Shown here piece by piece: positions 23,821 through 31,528 of a stretch of 37,831 nt of DNA. The position numbers and the translations under genes were made by a program. Numbering within the stretch: the stretch's first letter is position 1; each line of letters begins with the position of its first letter. The stretch spans positions 1 through 37,831 of the forward strand of contig JAIXKU010000106.1 of assembly GCA_026936045.1 (NCBI GenBank). The letters run 5' to 3'. The notes beneath the pieces were generated by a model, which was given only the letters and a program-made list of their open reading frames with translations, made no database searches and had not been told where the DNA came from. The stretch comes from Flavobacteriales bacterium. GTDB taxonomy: Bacteria; Bacteroidota; Bacteroidia; CAIKAF01.

Positions 23821-24858
23821 TTATCTTTTTGGTGTTAAGAAGTCCATACGTGTTAACATACCGGTTGATTGTTCACTAATAAACCCTTCGAGGATAATAA
23901 GAAAAATAGCCAAGGCCAAAGGCCATTGAAACTGCTCTTTCCCATCCTCATATCTTTTCATGGATACCACTTGTTTATCCATTCTGTCAATTTCTTTTTT
24001 TATCTGATCCAACGCCAGTGTCGGGTTATTCCCTTTGACGTAAATACCGCCGCCTTCGGATGCTATCTCTTTTAAAATTTGTTCATTCAGTTTTGTGATA
24101 ACCGTTTGTCCGTTTCTGTCCGTTTTATATCCGGATACAAGGCCGTTATTGTAGATCGGAATGGGAACACCTTGTGGCGTACCAATACCGATAGTATGTA
24201 CAAATACATTCTGTTTTTTAGCCTTTCTAGCCAGCTCCACAGCTTCGCCTTCGTGGTCTTCGCCATCTGTAATAAGGATAATAGCGCCGCTTGAAGCCCT
24301 GTCAACAGGCAGAGATTCCATCGCCATGTTGATAGCAGCAGAAAGCGATGTACCTTGTGTATTGACATCATCTGGGGTAATAGACTGAACCGTCATTTTA
24401 GCCGTAGCATAATCAATGGTGATAGGCACTTGCTTACGTGCCGAACCGGCAAAAACAATAATACCTATTCTATCGCCTCTTAAACGATCGAGTAAAACAG
24501 AAATGGCCTGTTTCGCTCTCTCCAAGCGATTAGGTTTTAAATCTTCGGCCAACATACTATTGGAGACATCTAAAGCAATGATAATATCAGCGCCTTTTGT
24601 TTCCACATCCTGTACTTTCATACCCATCTTTGGTCGTGCCAGCGCCACCACCAACATCGTATATGATAAAATAAATAAGATATGCTTTAAAACAATTTTA
24701 AAACGGGAATAGCGTGGAAACATTTTCGGTTGCAATACTCCTGAGGCTAAAAGCGCCATCTTATTCTTCTTCCATTTCAAAAAAAGGATCAGAGCCATAA
24801 TCCAAGCGGGTATGGCCAACAAAGCATAAAACATCCATGTATTTGAGAATGTAATCAT
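23821..24858 (-). CDS. batB: BatB: VWA-domain membrane protein
   Basis: This 345-residue protein has membrane spans near residues 9-28 and 55-74, a von Willebrand A domain (about 88-300) and a C-terminal span (about 313-330). The metal-ion-dependent adhesion site is intact: Asp97-x-Ser99-x-Ser101 in ALDVSNSM, a threonine in TQGTSL and aspartate in LITDGEDH. VWA proteins of this kind partner with MoxR ATPases, and a moxR gene heads this operon. It follows batA by 1 base. The VWA domain is predicted to face one side of the membrane between the spans; the side is not clear from sequence. Confidence 0.9.
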   Translation of the reverse strand: MITFSNTWMFYALLAIPAWIMALILFLKWKKNKMALLASGVLQPKMFPRYSRFKIVLKHILFILSYTMLVVALARPKMGMKVQDVETKGADIIIALDVSNSMLAEDLKPNRLERAKQAISVLLDRLRGDRIGIIVFAGSARKQVPITIDYATAKMTVQSITPDDVNTQGTSLSAAINMAMESLPVDRASSGAIILITDGEDHEGEAVELARKAKKQNVFVHTIGIGTPQGVPIPIYNNGLVSGYKTDRNGQTVITKLNEQILKEIASEGGGIYVKGNNPTLALDQIKKEIDRMDKQVVSMKRYEDGKEQFQWPLALAIFLIILEGFISEQSTGMLTRMDFLTPKR

Positions 24859-24859
24859 A

Positions 24860-25858
24860 CTACGGAATCTGTCTGTAATATAACCATTTTAATAACCATT
24901 CTAAAACGAATATCATAGAACCGGCAGCCACTAACCACCAGTATTTATCCGGCTTATTATGATACTCCATCACCTTCACAATATTCTTTTCCATTCTGTC
25001 AATCTCCGCATAAATTTCTCTAAGCTTAGATTCGTTTTCTGCTCTGAAATATTTTCCTCCGGTAATAGTAGCAATATCTGCTAACAGTTGCTCATCAATT
25101 TCTACATCAATATAGTCGTATATGTACTGATTGCCGGCTGTACGCGCCACAGGCGACTTGGCTTTTCCTCGTTTTCCGACACCAATCGTATAAACACGAA
25201 TACCAAACGTATGCGCTATCTCTGCTGCGGTTGTGGGTGATACCACACCGGCATTATTCACACCGTCCGTAAGGAGAATAACCACTTTACTTTTTGACTC
25301 GCTATTGCGAAGCGATGAAACGGCTGTTGCCAATCCCATGCCGATAGCTGTACCATCCGACAGCATCCCATCTTTCAAACTTCTCAATTGGTTAATCACC
25401 GCGCCCTGATCTGTAGTAAGCGGACACATCGTCATACTCTCTCCGGAGAATGCCACTACACCAATACGGTCGTTTGGGCGATTGGTAACAAAATCCTCCG
25501 CGATAACCTTTGATGCTTCCATCCGATTCGGGCGAAAATCTTCCGCCAACATACTTACCGACACGTCCATTGATAATACAATATCAATACCTTCGGTGGT
25601 GGTTTGCGATGTACCGATAAATCCTTGCGGTCTAGCCAAGGCAACTATAAATAATGCAATAGCTGACAAGCGCAAAACAAATGGTATGACACGGGTACGT
25701 TGTCTAAATGAGCGAGGAAGTTTTTTTAATAGGGCGTCAGATGAAAAAAGTAAATGTGAGGTTAGTCTTGTATGATAGATAACATATAAGATAATCGCTA
25801 TAGGAACAATCAGCAGCAGCCACAACAGCCACGGATGTGCAAAAGATATATCAGGCAT
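24860..25858 (-). CDS. batA: BatA: VWA-domain membrane protein
   Basis: This 332-residue protein resembles batB in layout: two spans (about 8-28 and 58-76), a VWA domain with Asp98-x-Ser100-x-Ser102, TDG at the LLTDGVNN motif, and a final span near 310-327. The ATG at 25858 gives MPDISFAHPW, a usual BatA start; in-frame ATGs at 25864 and 25876 are possible. It overlaps the stop of the preceding gene by 8 bases. Two VWA proteins encoded in tandem next to MoxR and DUF58 genes are typical of the Bat cluster. Confidence 0.9.
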   Translation of the reverse strand: MPDISFAHPWLLWLLLIVPIAIILYVIYHTRLTSHLLFSSDALLKKLPRSFRQRTRVIPFVLRLSAIALFIVALARPQGFIGTSQTTTEGIDIVLSMDVSVSMLAEDFRPNRMEASKVIAEDFVTNRPNDRIGVVAFSGESMTMCPLTTDQGAVINQLRSLKDGMLSDGTAIGMGLATAVSSLRNSESKSKVVILLTDGVNNAGVVSPTTAAEIAHTFGIRVYTIGVGKRGKAKSPVARTAGNQYIYDYIDVEIDEQLLADIATITGGKYFRAENESKLREIYAEIDRMEKNIVKVMEYHNKPDKYWWLVAAGSMIFVLEWLLKWLYYRQIP

Positions 25859-26834
25859 TGTCATCCGCATGATCATCTGTTTTAAGAGCTGTTAATTCAA
25901 CTAATAACTTGGCATTTGAAAAAGCCATTTCATGTTCGTTGATGCCGGGGATAAGCTTAGCAAACTTTACCAAATCAGATAGGTTCAACAATTGCATTAA
26001 TTGTTGTTTGGGCTCCTCATTCATTCTAATATGTGAAACTGATTGTAATATTTCTGCCGTTGTCATTTCTGCCGCATCAATGTTATAACGATGATTCAAA
26101 TACCGGCGTACGATATCGGTAAGTTCACTATAGTATCGTTTCACCTCACCTTTCTGCCAAAGTTTCTTAATATATAAAGCATTCAATGCTTCAATAGCTA
26201 TTTCATGTGCCGGACGTGTCTGGACAACTACCGGTACAGGCTCTGTCGGTTTTCTCTTCCTGCGTTTCCGTACATATATAAAGATTAGCACTGCAATAAG
26301 TATAACAGCCAAAAGTATAATAATATAGTCCATAAAATCATCCCAGCCAAAGGGCGGTTCTAAAGGCGCTGAGATATCGTGAAAGCCTTTTAAGGTATCA
26401 ACAGGCAGTGTTGAAGAATAAAGCAATAAAGAATCCGTATAAATAGAAAGGGTATCATCCGCACTCAGATATTGAAAACGAAAAGGCGGAATGGTAAACA
26501 CGCCCGAATCAAAAGATGTGATGGTGAGACGTTGGGTAAAAAGAATTTGTTTTTTATCCTCGGAAAAAGACGTATCAATAGTGCCTTGTTTTAACACCTC
26601 TATTTCTTTAGAAAGGTTTGGTTCTATCACCGGCCAAACAAGGACGGTTTTATCATCTTGCTCGGCAGAGAGCAACAGTTCCGCTTGTTCTCCAACTTTA
26701 ATATTCGTTGTATCAATAGAAACCTTAACCTTTGCATTCTGAGAAAAAAGAAAAGATGGGATTAAGAAAAGGATAAAAGAACTTATCATGCCCTCTTTCA
26801 TCCTAGCTTTATATTTGCATATCATCTCTGTCAT
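25851..26834 (-). CDS. Bat-cluster membrane protein with Ig-like N-half and DUF4381-like C-half
   Basis: This 327-residue protein has a signal peptide, a beta-rich domain (about residues 32-165), one span (about 170-190), a basic stop-transfer patch (RKRRKRK) and a cytoplasmic helical domain (about 205-320) that resembles the DUF4381 tail (KRYYSELTDIVRRYLNHRY). It sits between the DUF58 gene and batA, the usual place for this accessory gene. The start is uncertain: ATG at 26834 overlaps the DUF58 stop as ATGA, while ATG at 26801 gives a more compact signal peptide. Its role is not known, but the layout matches the BatD tail and suggests it interacts with the DUF58/VWA proteins. Confidence 0.8.
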   Translation of the reverse strand: MTEMICKYKARMKEGMISSFILFLIPSFLFSQNAKVKVSIDTTNIKVGEQAELLLSAEQDDKTVLVWPVIEPNLSKEIEVLKQGTIDTSFSEDKKQILFTQRLTITSFDSGVFTIPPFRFQYLSADDTLSIYTDSLLLYSSTLPVDTLKGFHDISAPLEPPFGWDDFMDYIIILLAVILIAVLIFIYVRKRRKRKPTEPVPVVVQTRPAHEIAIEALNALYIKKLWQKGEVKRYYSELTDIVRRYLNHRYNIDAAEMTTAEILQSVSHIRMNEEPKQQLMQLLNLSDLVKFAKLIPGINEHEMAFSNAKLLVELTALKTDDHADDNA

Positions 26835-27706
26835 TTTTTTCTACCTCTTTTTTTAAACAAATTGCGTAATGGTTTAATGTATGGCATAGAGATATCAATG
26901 GTTGTATGATCTATCCCCGAACGCATTAGCAACTGATTCAATTTTTCTTCCTGTACACCTGTCGCAGCATAAAAGGCATTTCGTACATGTTTACTATCTG
27001 TGTCAATCCATGTCAGAAGACCTGTTTCCGCATCTTTCACTTTAATCATGCCGGCTACAGGTAAATGCCTTTCAATAGGGTCCTTTAACTGTAGGCATAT
27101 GAGATCGTGTTTTCTTGCAGCGATCTGCAAGGTATCCTCAAAATTTTGATCTATAAAATCAGATATCAGAAAGGCGGTACATCGTTTCTTAACAACACGT
27201 GTAAAATGCTTCAACGCCGTATTGACAGATGTCTTCTTACTATCCGGGTTAAAATTCAACACATCACGAATGATACGCAATACATGGGCTTTCCCTTTTC
27301 TTGGCGGGATAAAAAGTTCTACCTGATCGGTAAAAAGAATTGCGCCTATCTTATCATTATTCTGACTAACCGAGAATGCTATAACGGCTGCCAATTCTGT
27401 AAGGATCTCTCTTTTGGTTACATGACGACTGCCCGTTTCGCCCGATCCGCTCATATCTAAAAGCAGCATGACCGTAAGCTCTCTTTCTTCTTCATATACC
27501 TTGACATAAGGATGATCAAATCGCGCTGTTACATTCCAATCAATATTTCTAATATCATCGCCAAACTGATACTCCCGAACCTCACTAAAAGACATACCGC
27601 GCCCTTTAAAAGCACTGTGATACTCACCAGAAAACATTTCGTTGGTGAGCCCCTTTGCCTTTATCTCAATTCGTCTGACTTTCTTTATCAGTTCCGCGAT
27701 TTCCAT
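26831..27706 (-). CDS. DUF58 domain protein of the bat operon
   Basis: This 291-residue protein has no membrane span. The defining DUF58 pattern is near residues 33-70: GRGMSFSEVREYQFGDDIRNIDWNVTAR in outline, with YVKVYEEERE after it. The rest has a VWA-like fold with a DMSGSGETGS segment in place of a full MIDAS. DUF58 proteins occur next to MoxR ATPases and are thought to link ATPase and VWA partners. It lies 27 bases after moxR, and its stop overlaps the ATG of the next gene. The exact role in the Bat complex is unknown. Confidence 0.88.
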   Translation of the reverse strand: MEIAELIKKVRRIEIKAKGLTNEMFSGEYHSAFKGRGMSFSEVREYQFGDDIRNIDWNVTARFDHPYVKVYEEERELTVMLLLDMSGSGETGSRHVTKREILTELAAVIAFSVSQNNDKIGAILFTDQVELFIPPRKGKAHVLRIIRDVLNFNPDSKKTSVNTALKHFTRVVKKRCTAFLISDFIDQNFEDTLQIAARKHDLICLQLKDPIERHLPVAGMIKVKDAETGLLTWIDTDSKHVRNAFYAATGVQEEKLNQLLMRSGIDHTTIDISMPYIKPLRNLFKKRGRKK

Positions 27707-27733
27707 GACAATAAGCGTTCTTTTCTAAAAGCT

Positions 27734-28726
27734 TTATGGTACTTCTACGGCATTCAAGATATCCCGAATAATATCTTCTGTTGTTATATTCTCAGCTTCG
27801 GCTTCGTATGTTAAACCAATCCGATGACGCATCACATCAAATGCAACAGCCCTCACATCTTCCGGAATAACATAGCCTCGTCTCTTGATAAAAGCATAAG
27901 CCTTTGAAGCAAGTGCTAAATTGATGCTTGCACGAGGTGAACAGCCAAAGCTGATGAGCTGACTGTATTTTTCTAGTTTATAATCTGCTGGCTTACGTGA
28001 AGCATAGACAATATCTACAATATATCTTTCAATCTTCTCATCCATATACACATCTTTCACCATCTCACGTGCTTTGATGATATCATCGGGATGAAGGATA
28101 CAATTTATTTTAGGGAAATCGTGTGCAATATTGATGCGAATAATTTTCTGCTCCTCTTCCTTTTTAGGATAATCGAGCACCACTTTGAGCATGAATCGGT
28201 CAACCTGTGCTTCTGGCAAGGGATAGGTTCCTTCTTGTTCTACCGGATTTTGTGTAGCTAAAACAAGAAATGGTTCGGATAATTTAAATGTTTGGTCGCC
28301 AATAGTTACTTGACGTTCTTGCATTGCTTCCAAAAGAGCAGATTGCACTTTTGCCGGTGCACGGTTAATCTCATCGGCTAAAATAAAGTTGGCAAAAACA
28401 GGTCCTCTTTTTACCGAGAATTCTTCTTTCCTTTGATTGTAGATAACCGTTCCAATTAAGTCGGCGGGTAAGAGATCCGGTGTAAACTGGATACGGCTAA
28501 ACTTTGCATCAATGGTTTGAGCCAGCGATTTGATGGCTAATGTCTTGGCTAGACCGGGCACACCTTCTAAAAGAATATGTCCGTTAGACAGCAAGCCGAT
28601 AAGCAAACGCTCAACCATGTACTTCTGGCCTATGATCACCTTGTCAAGCTCGGTCATCAGTAAATCTACAAAAGCGCTTTGCTCTTTAATTTTTTCATTA
28701 ATCTCACGGATATCAACTGTTTCCAT
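27734..28726 (-). CDS. MoxR-family AAA+ ATPase, first gene of the bat operon
   Basis: This 330-residue ATPase has Walker A GVPGLAKT at 55-62, Walker B with LADEINR, sensor 1 ATQNPVEQEG and the YPLPEAQVDRF arginine-finger region, all typical of MoxR. MoxR ATPases act as chaperones for VWA proteins and metal insertion; BatA and BatB are the likely clients here. The ATG at 28726 is preferred over an in-frame start at 28756 because it gives METVDIREIN, and because the earlier start overlaps the candidate promoter. It begins a minus-strand run of nine genes ending with the phosphoesterase. Confidence 0.93.
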   Translation of the reverse strand: METVDIREINEKIKEQSAFVDLLMTELDKVIIGQKYMVERLLIGLLSNGHILLEGVPGLAKTLAIKSLAQTIDAKFSRIQFTPDLLPADLIGTVIYNQRKEEFSVKRGPVFANFILADEINRAPAKVQSALLEAMQERQVTIGDQTFKLSEPFLVLATQNPVEQEGTYPLPEAQVDRFMLKVVLDYPKKEEEQKIIRINIAHDFPKINCILHPDDIIKAREMVKDVYMDEKIERYIVDIVYASRKPADYKLEKYSQLISFGCSPRASINLALASKAYAFIKRRGYVIPEDVRAVAFDVMRHRIGLTYEAEAENITTEDIIRDILNAVEVP

Positions 28727-28753
28727 ATACCGAAGTTTTTTTACATGTAAGAG

Positions 28754-28761
28754 CAAATGTA
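28754..28761 (-). promoter_or_regulatory. Candidate -7 element of the moxR-bat operon
   Basis: The minus strand reads TACATTTG, a match to TAnnTTTG, 27 bases before the moxR ATG. No clear -33 TTG lies at the right distance. Confidence 0.45.
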
Positions 28762-28845
28762 ATCACTTGAAAGGACTATGGATATTGATAGAGGTTAATT
28801 TTTGTTAAGCTCCGATTGTAAAGAAATTAATAATTCATAACAAAA

Positions 28846-28872
28846 AAATACGCCTTCAATGAAGGCGTATTT
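28846..28872 (-). terminator. Rho-independent terminator after icd
   Basis: Perfect 12-base arms (28846-28857 and 28861-28872) with a three-base loop. On the minus strand the stem is followed by a run of T (the arm end plus TTTT), as in a textbook terminator, 30 bases after the icd stop codon. Confidence 0.85.
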
Positions 28873-28902
28873 AAGTTATTGGGTTTGGCTGATAGCCGGA
28901 GA

Positions 28903-30129
28903 CTATGCAAGTGCTTTTTTTAGATTTGAATCTAATGCTTCAAGGAACTCTTCCGTATAGAGATAATGCTCCCCATGCGAAACATTATTACCATGGATAC
29001 ATACAGCAAGATCTTTTGTCATGTTTCCGCTTTCTACCGTTTCTACGCAAACCTTTTCCAAGGTCTGGCAGAAATGTATCAATGCTTGATTATTATCTAG
29101 CTTTCCTCTGAATTCTAAGCCGCGTGTCCAGGCAAAGATAGAGGCTATCGGGTTGGTTGAGGTAGGCTTGCCTTTTTGATGGTCACGATAATGGCGTGTA
29201 ACAGTTCCGTGAGCAGCCTCTGCTTCCATTATTTTGCCATCGGGCGTTATCAATGTGGACGTCATCAAGCCCAATGATCCAAAGCCCTGAGCTACGGTAT
29301 CTGATTGCACATCGCCATCATAGTTTTTGCAAGCCCAAACAAAATTACCATTCCATTTAAGCGCTGAGGCTACCATATCGTCAATAAGACGATGCTCATA
29401 GGTGATACCTGCTGCATCAAGAGCCAATTTAAACTCCTTATTGTATATTTCTTCGAAAATATCTTTAAATCTACCATCGTACTTTTTCAGAATGGTATTT
29501 TTGGTAGATAAATAAAGCGGCCACTTTTTCTGTAATGCCGTGTTAAAGCATGAACGTGCAAAGCCTCGAATAGACTCATCCGTATTGTACATGGCAAGTG
29601 CCACACCGTCTCCTTTAAAGTTATACACTTCGTGTTCTATCACCTCGCCGTTATCCCCTTCAAAGCGAATGGTTAATTTCCCTTTGCCTTTAGTAACAAA
29701 ATCCGTTGCCCTGTATTGATCACCAAAAGCATGACGACCGATACATATAGGCGCTGTCCAATTAGGAACCAAACGCGGTACATTCTGACATACTATCGGC
29801 TCGCGGAAAACAGTGCCATCAAGGATATTACGAATCGTACCATTGGGTGATTTCCACATTTGTTTCAAATTAAATTCAGTCACTCTGGACTCATCGGGTG
29901 TAATCGTGGCACATTTAATACCCACACCATATTTTAATATTGCATTGGCGGCATCAATGGTAACCTGATCGTTTGTCTCATCACGATGTTCAATACCTAG
30001 ATCATAATATTTGATATCAACATCCAAATAAGGAAGAATCAATTTTTCTTTGATAAACTTCCAAATAATTCTTGTCATTTCATCACCATCCAGCTCCACA
30101 ACCGGGTTAGCCACTTTAATTTTGCTCAT
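28903..30129 (-). CDS. icd: NADP-dependent isocitrate dehydrogenase, eukaryote-like homodimeric type
   Basis: This 408-residue enzyme oxidises isocitrate to 2-oxoglutarate in the citric acid cycle. It has [14 protein letters not shown] near the start, [20 protein letters not shown], the [17 protein letters not shown] motif, [28 protein letters not shown] (in outline) and [16 protein letters not shown], which belong to the type II (homodimeric, eukaryote-like) NADP-IDH group rather than to the E. coli type. The ATG at 30129 gives [12 protein letters not shown], the usual start; an in-frame start at 30159 is less likely. There is no Shine-Dalgarno sequence. A strong terminator follows, so it is probably transcribed alone. 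Confidence 0.96.
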   Translation of the reverse strand: MSKIKVANPVVELDGDEMTRIIWKFIKEKLILPYLDVDIKYYDLGIEHRDETNDQVTIDAANAILKYGVGIKCATITPDESRVTEFNLKQMWKSPNGTIRNILDGTVFREPIVCQNVPRLVPNWTAPICIGRHAFGDQYRATDFVTKGKGKLTIRFEGDNGEVIEHEVYNFKGDGVALAMYNTDESIRGFARSCFNTALQKKWPLYLSTKNTILKKYDGRFKDIFEEIYNKEFKLALDAAGITYEHRLIDDMVASALKWNGNFVWACKNYDGDVQSDTVAQGFGSLGLMTSTLITPDGKIMEAEAAHGTVTRHYRDHQKGKPTSTNPIASIFAWTRGLEFRGKLDNNQALIHFCQTLEKVCVETVESGNMTKDLAVCIHGNNVSHGEHYLYTEEFLEALDSNLKKALA

Positions 30130-30229
30130 AATAACACGTCTATTAATATTTAGGCGCAAATTTGCTAAAAAGATACAGAAAGCCCAAAAAATCTTCTTAG
30201 GCCAATATTAATAAGGATTTCAGAAAAAT

Positions 30230-31384
30230 CTACTTACTGATTTTCTGACGAATGGCTGTCGGAATACCGTCTTTATGCACCATAAAATTCATGGTACGCA
30301 AGCGCACGTATGATTCAGATGCAAAGAAATAACCGTCACACTCGTTGGATGTGGCGCCCCATGAGTTTTTGACATGATAATAAATATTCCCATGCTGGTC
30401 TTTGTATTTGCCTGTTATCTGCATCCCGTGATCGTCGGTTGTTTCGTAGTTATCAAAGTCGTTCTGACGCATTTCCTGCGTAATCTTTCGCTGAGGTACC
30501 GGTGTGTTAAAAATCGTATCTTTTTCTTCTTTACTCATGCTATCCCAATCTTTAGCCGGCATGATGGCTACTCCGTTTCTGAATGAAAATCCTTTATCAC
30601 TAACATCAGCCCCCCAGGCCACAGTATATCCTTTAGACAAGGCATAATCCAATACTTGTATCATCTCATCCATTGGCAGATTATAAACCGGATCCCACGC
30701 CCAGTTATCCGGGATTTCTAAAATAAAGGAGGAATAAAAAGGATGATGCGTATAAGATGTGATGTCCACATAATTATCCGGATTTAAGCCCAACCATTGC
30801 GCAAATGAAGTAGGCGTATATGATTTACCATTGAAAGTAAAGGTGTCTGGCTGTTTGCCGAAATAAGCATCTAGTAAGCCATTTAAAGCGATTTTCCATG
30901 CAGCGGTAAGTGTTCCGTTTTTACTTTTGATGATGGCATCGGCAAAGGCCTTGATTACCTCATCCAGCTCACCATGATTAATTTTTGTTTCGCCGTAAAT
31001 ATTAGCCGGATAGGCTAGTTCCGGTACAATACCATATTTTCTCAATATACTGATAGGATCATGAAAAGCACCGCCGGGACCCAGATTTAAACTACCATGT
31101 AGTCGTACGTATTTCACCACCTTTTCAAAATACACATTACGGACGATAAACATTTCACTTAAATCAACATCTGGTTTTCCCATGCGTTTCAATTCCGACT
31201 CAAAGAAAGACAGTGTAGAGAAGCTCCAGCACGTCCCCGATTTGCCCTGGTCTTTAACAGAACTGGCATCGTTCTCATATATTTTTGTAAATAAAAATCC
31301 ACCATTGGATTTATTACGAATCGCATCTTGAGCCAATACAGTGAATGGAGCCGCAAATAAGAAAATTAGAAACCACTTTTTCAT
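30230..31384 (-). CDS. Secreted C1B-type cysteine peptidase (bleomycin hydrolase-like)
   Basis: This 384-residue protein starts with a signal peptide (cleavage after about residue 18, VLA-QD). The papain-like triad is intact: Gln46 and Cys52 in DQGKSGTCWSFS, His319 in DDHGMQITG and Asn340 in VKNSWG. Length and the WGADVSDKGF and EIPDNWAWDP segments fit the C1B (bleomycin hydrolase/aminopeptidase C) group, but the signal peptide points to a periplasmic or exported form. The start at 31384 is ATG; the TTG two codons earlier is not needed. It is divergent from the sensor kinase gene, with which it shares an inverted promoter motif. Confidence 0.88.
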   Translation of the reverse strand: MKKWFLIFLFAAPFTVLAQDAIRNKSNGGFLFTKIYENDASSVKDQGKSGTCWSFSTLSFFESELKRMGKPDVDLSEMFIVRNVYFEKVVKYVRLHGSLNLGPGGAFHDPISILRKYGIVPELAYPANIYGETKINHGELDEVIKAFADAIIKSKNGTLTAAWKIALNGLLDAYFGKQPDTFTFNGKSYTPTSFAQWLGLNPDNYVDITSYTHHPFYSSFILEIPDNWAWDPVYNLPMDEMIQVLDYALSKGYTVAWGADVSDKGFSFRNGVAIMPAKDWDSMSKEEKDTIFNTPVPQRKITQEMRQNDFDNYETTDDHGMQITGKYKDQHGNIYYHVKNSWGATSNECDGYFFASESYVRLRTMNFMVHKDGIPTAIRQKISK

Positions 31385-31406
31385 ACTCAATCTTTTTAGT
31401 TTAAGA

Positions 31407-31414
31407 CAAACCTA
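31407..31414 (-). promoter_or_regulatory. -7 element of the cysteine peptidase gene, one arm of a divergent motif pair
   Basis: The minus strand reads TAGGTTTG (TAnnTTTG), 22 bases before the peptidase ATG. The wider string ATGTAGGTTTGT is the same as that in front of the divergent sensor kinase gene, and both are preceded by an A-run. Confidence 0.5.
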
Positions 31415-31516
31415 CATAATTTTTTTTCCAAAACACCCTAGATTGGATATGAAATTTGCAATTAAAGACTCCTTCTTTCTTTTATAATGTATAGCAATGA
31501 GCTCTAAAAAAATATG

Positions 31517-31524
31517 TAGGTTTG
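31517..31524 (+). promoter_or_regulatory. -7 element directly before the sensor kinase start codon
   Basis: The plus strand reads TAGGTTTG (TAnnTTTG) and only four bases separate it from the ATG at 31529. If the element is used as a -7 box, the transcript starts at or next to the A of the start codon, giving a leaderless message. No -33 TTG was seen at the right distance. Confidence 0.5.
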
Positions 31525-31528
31525 TTAC

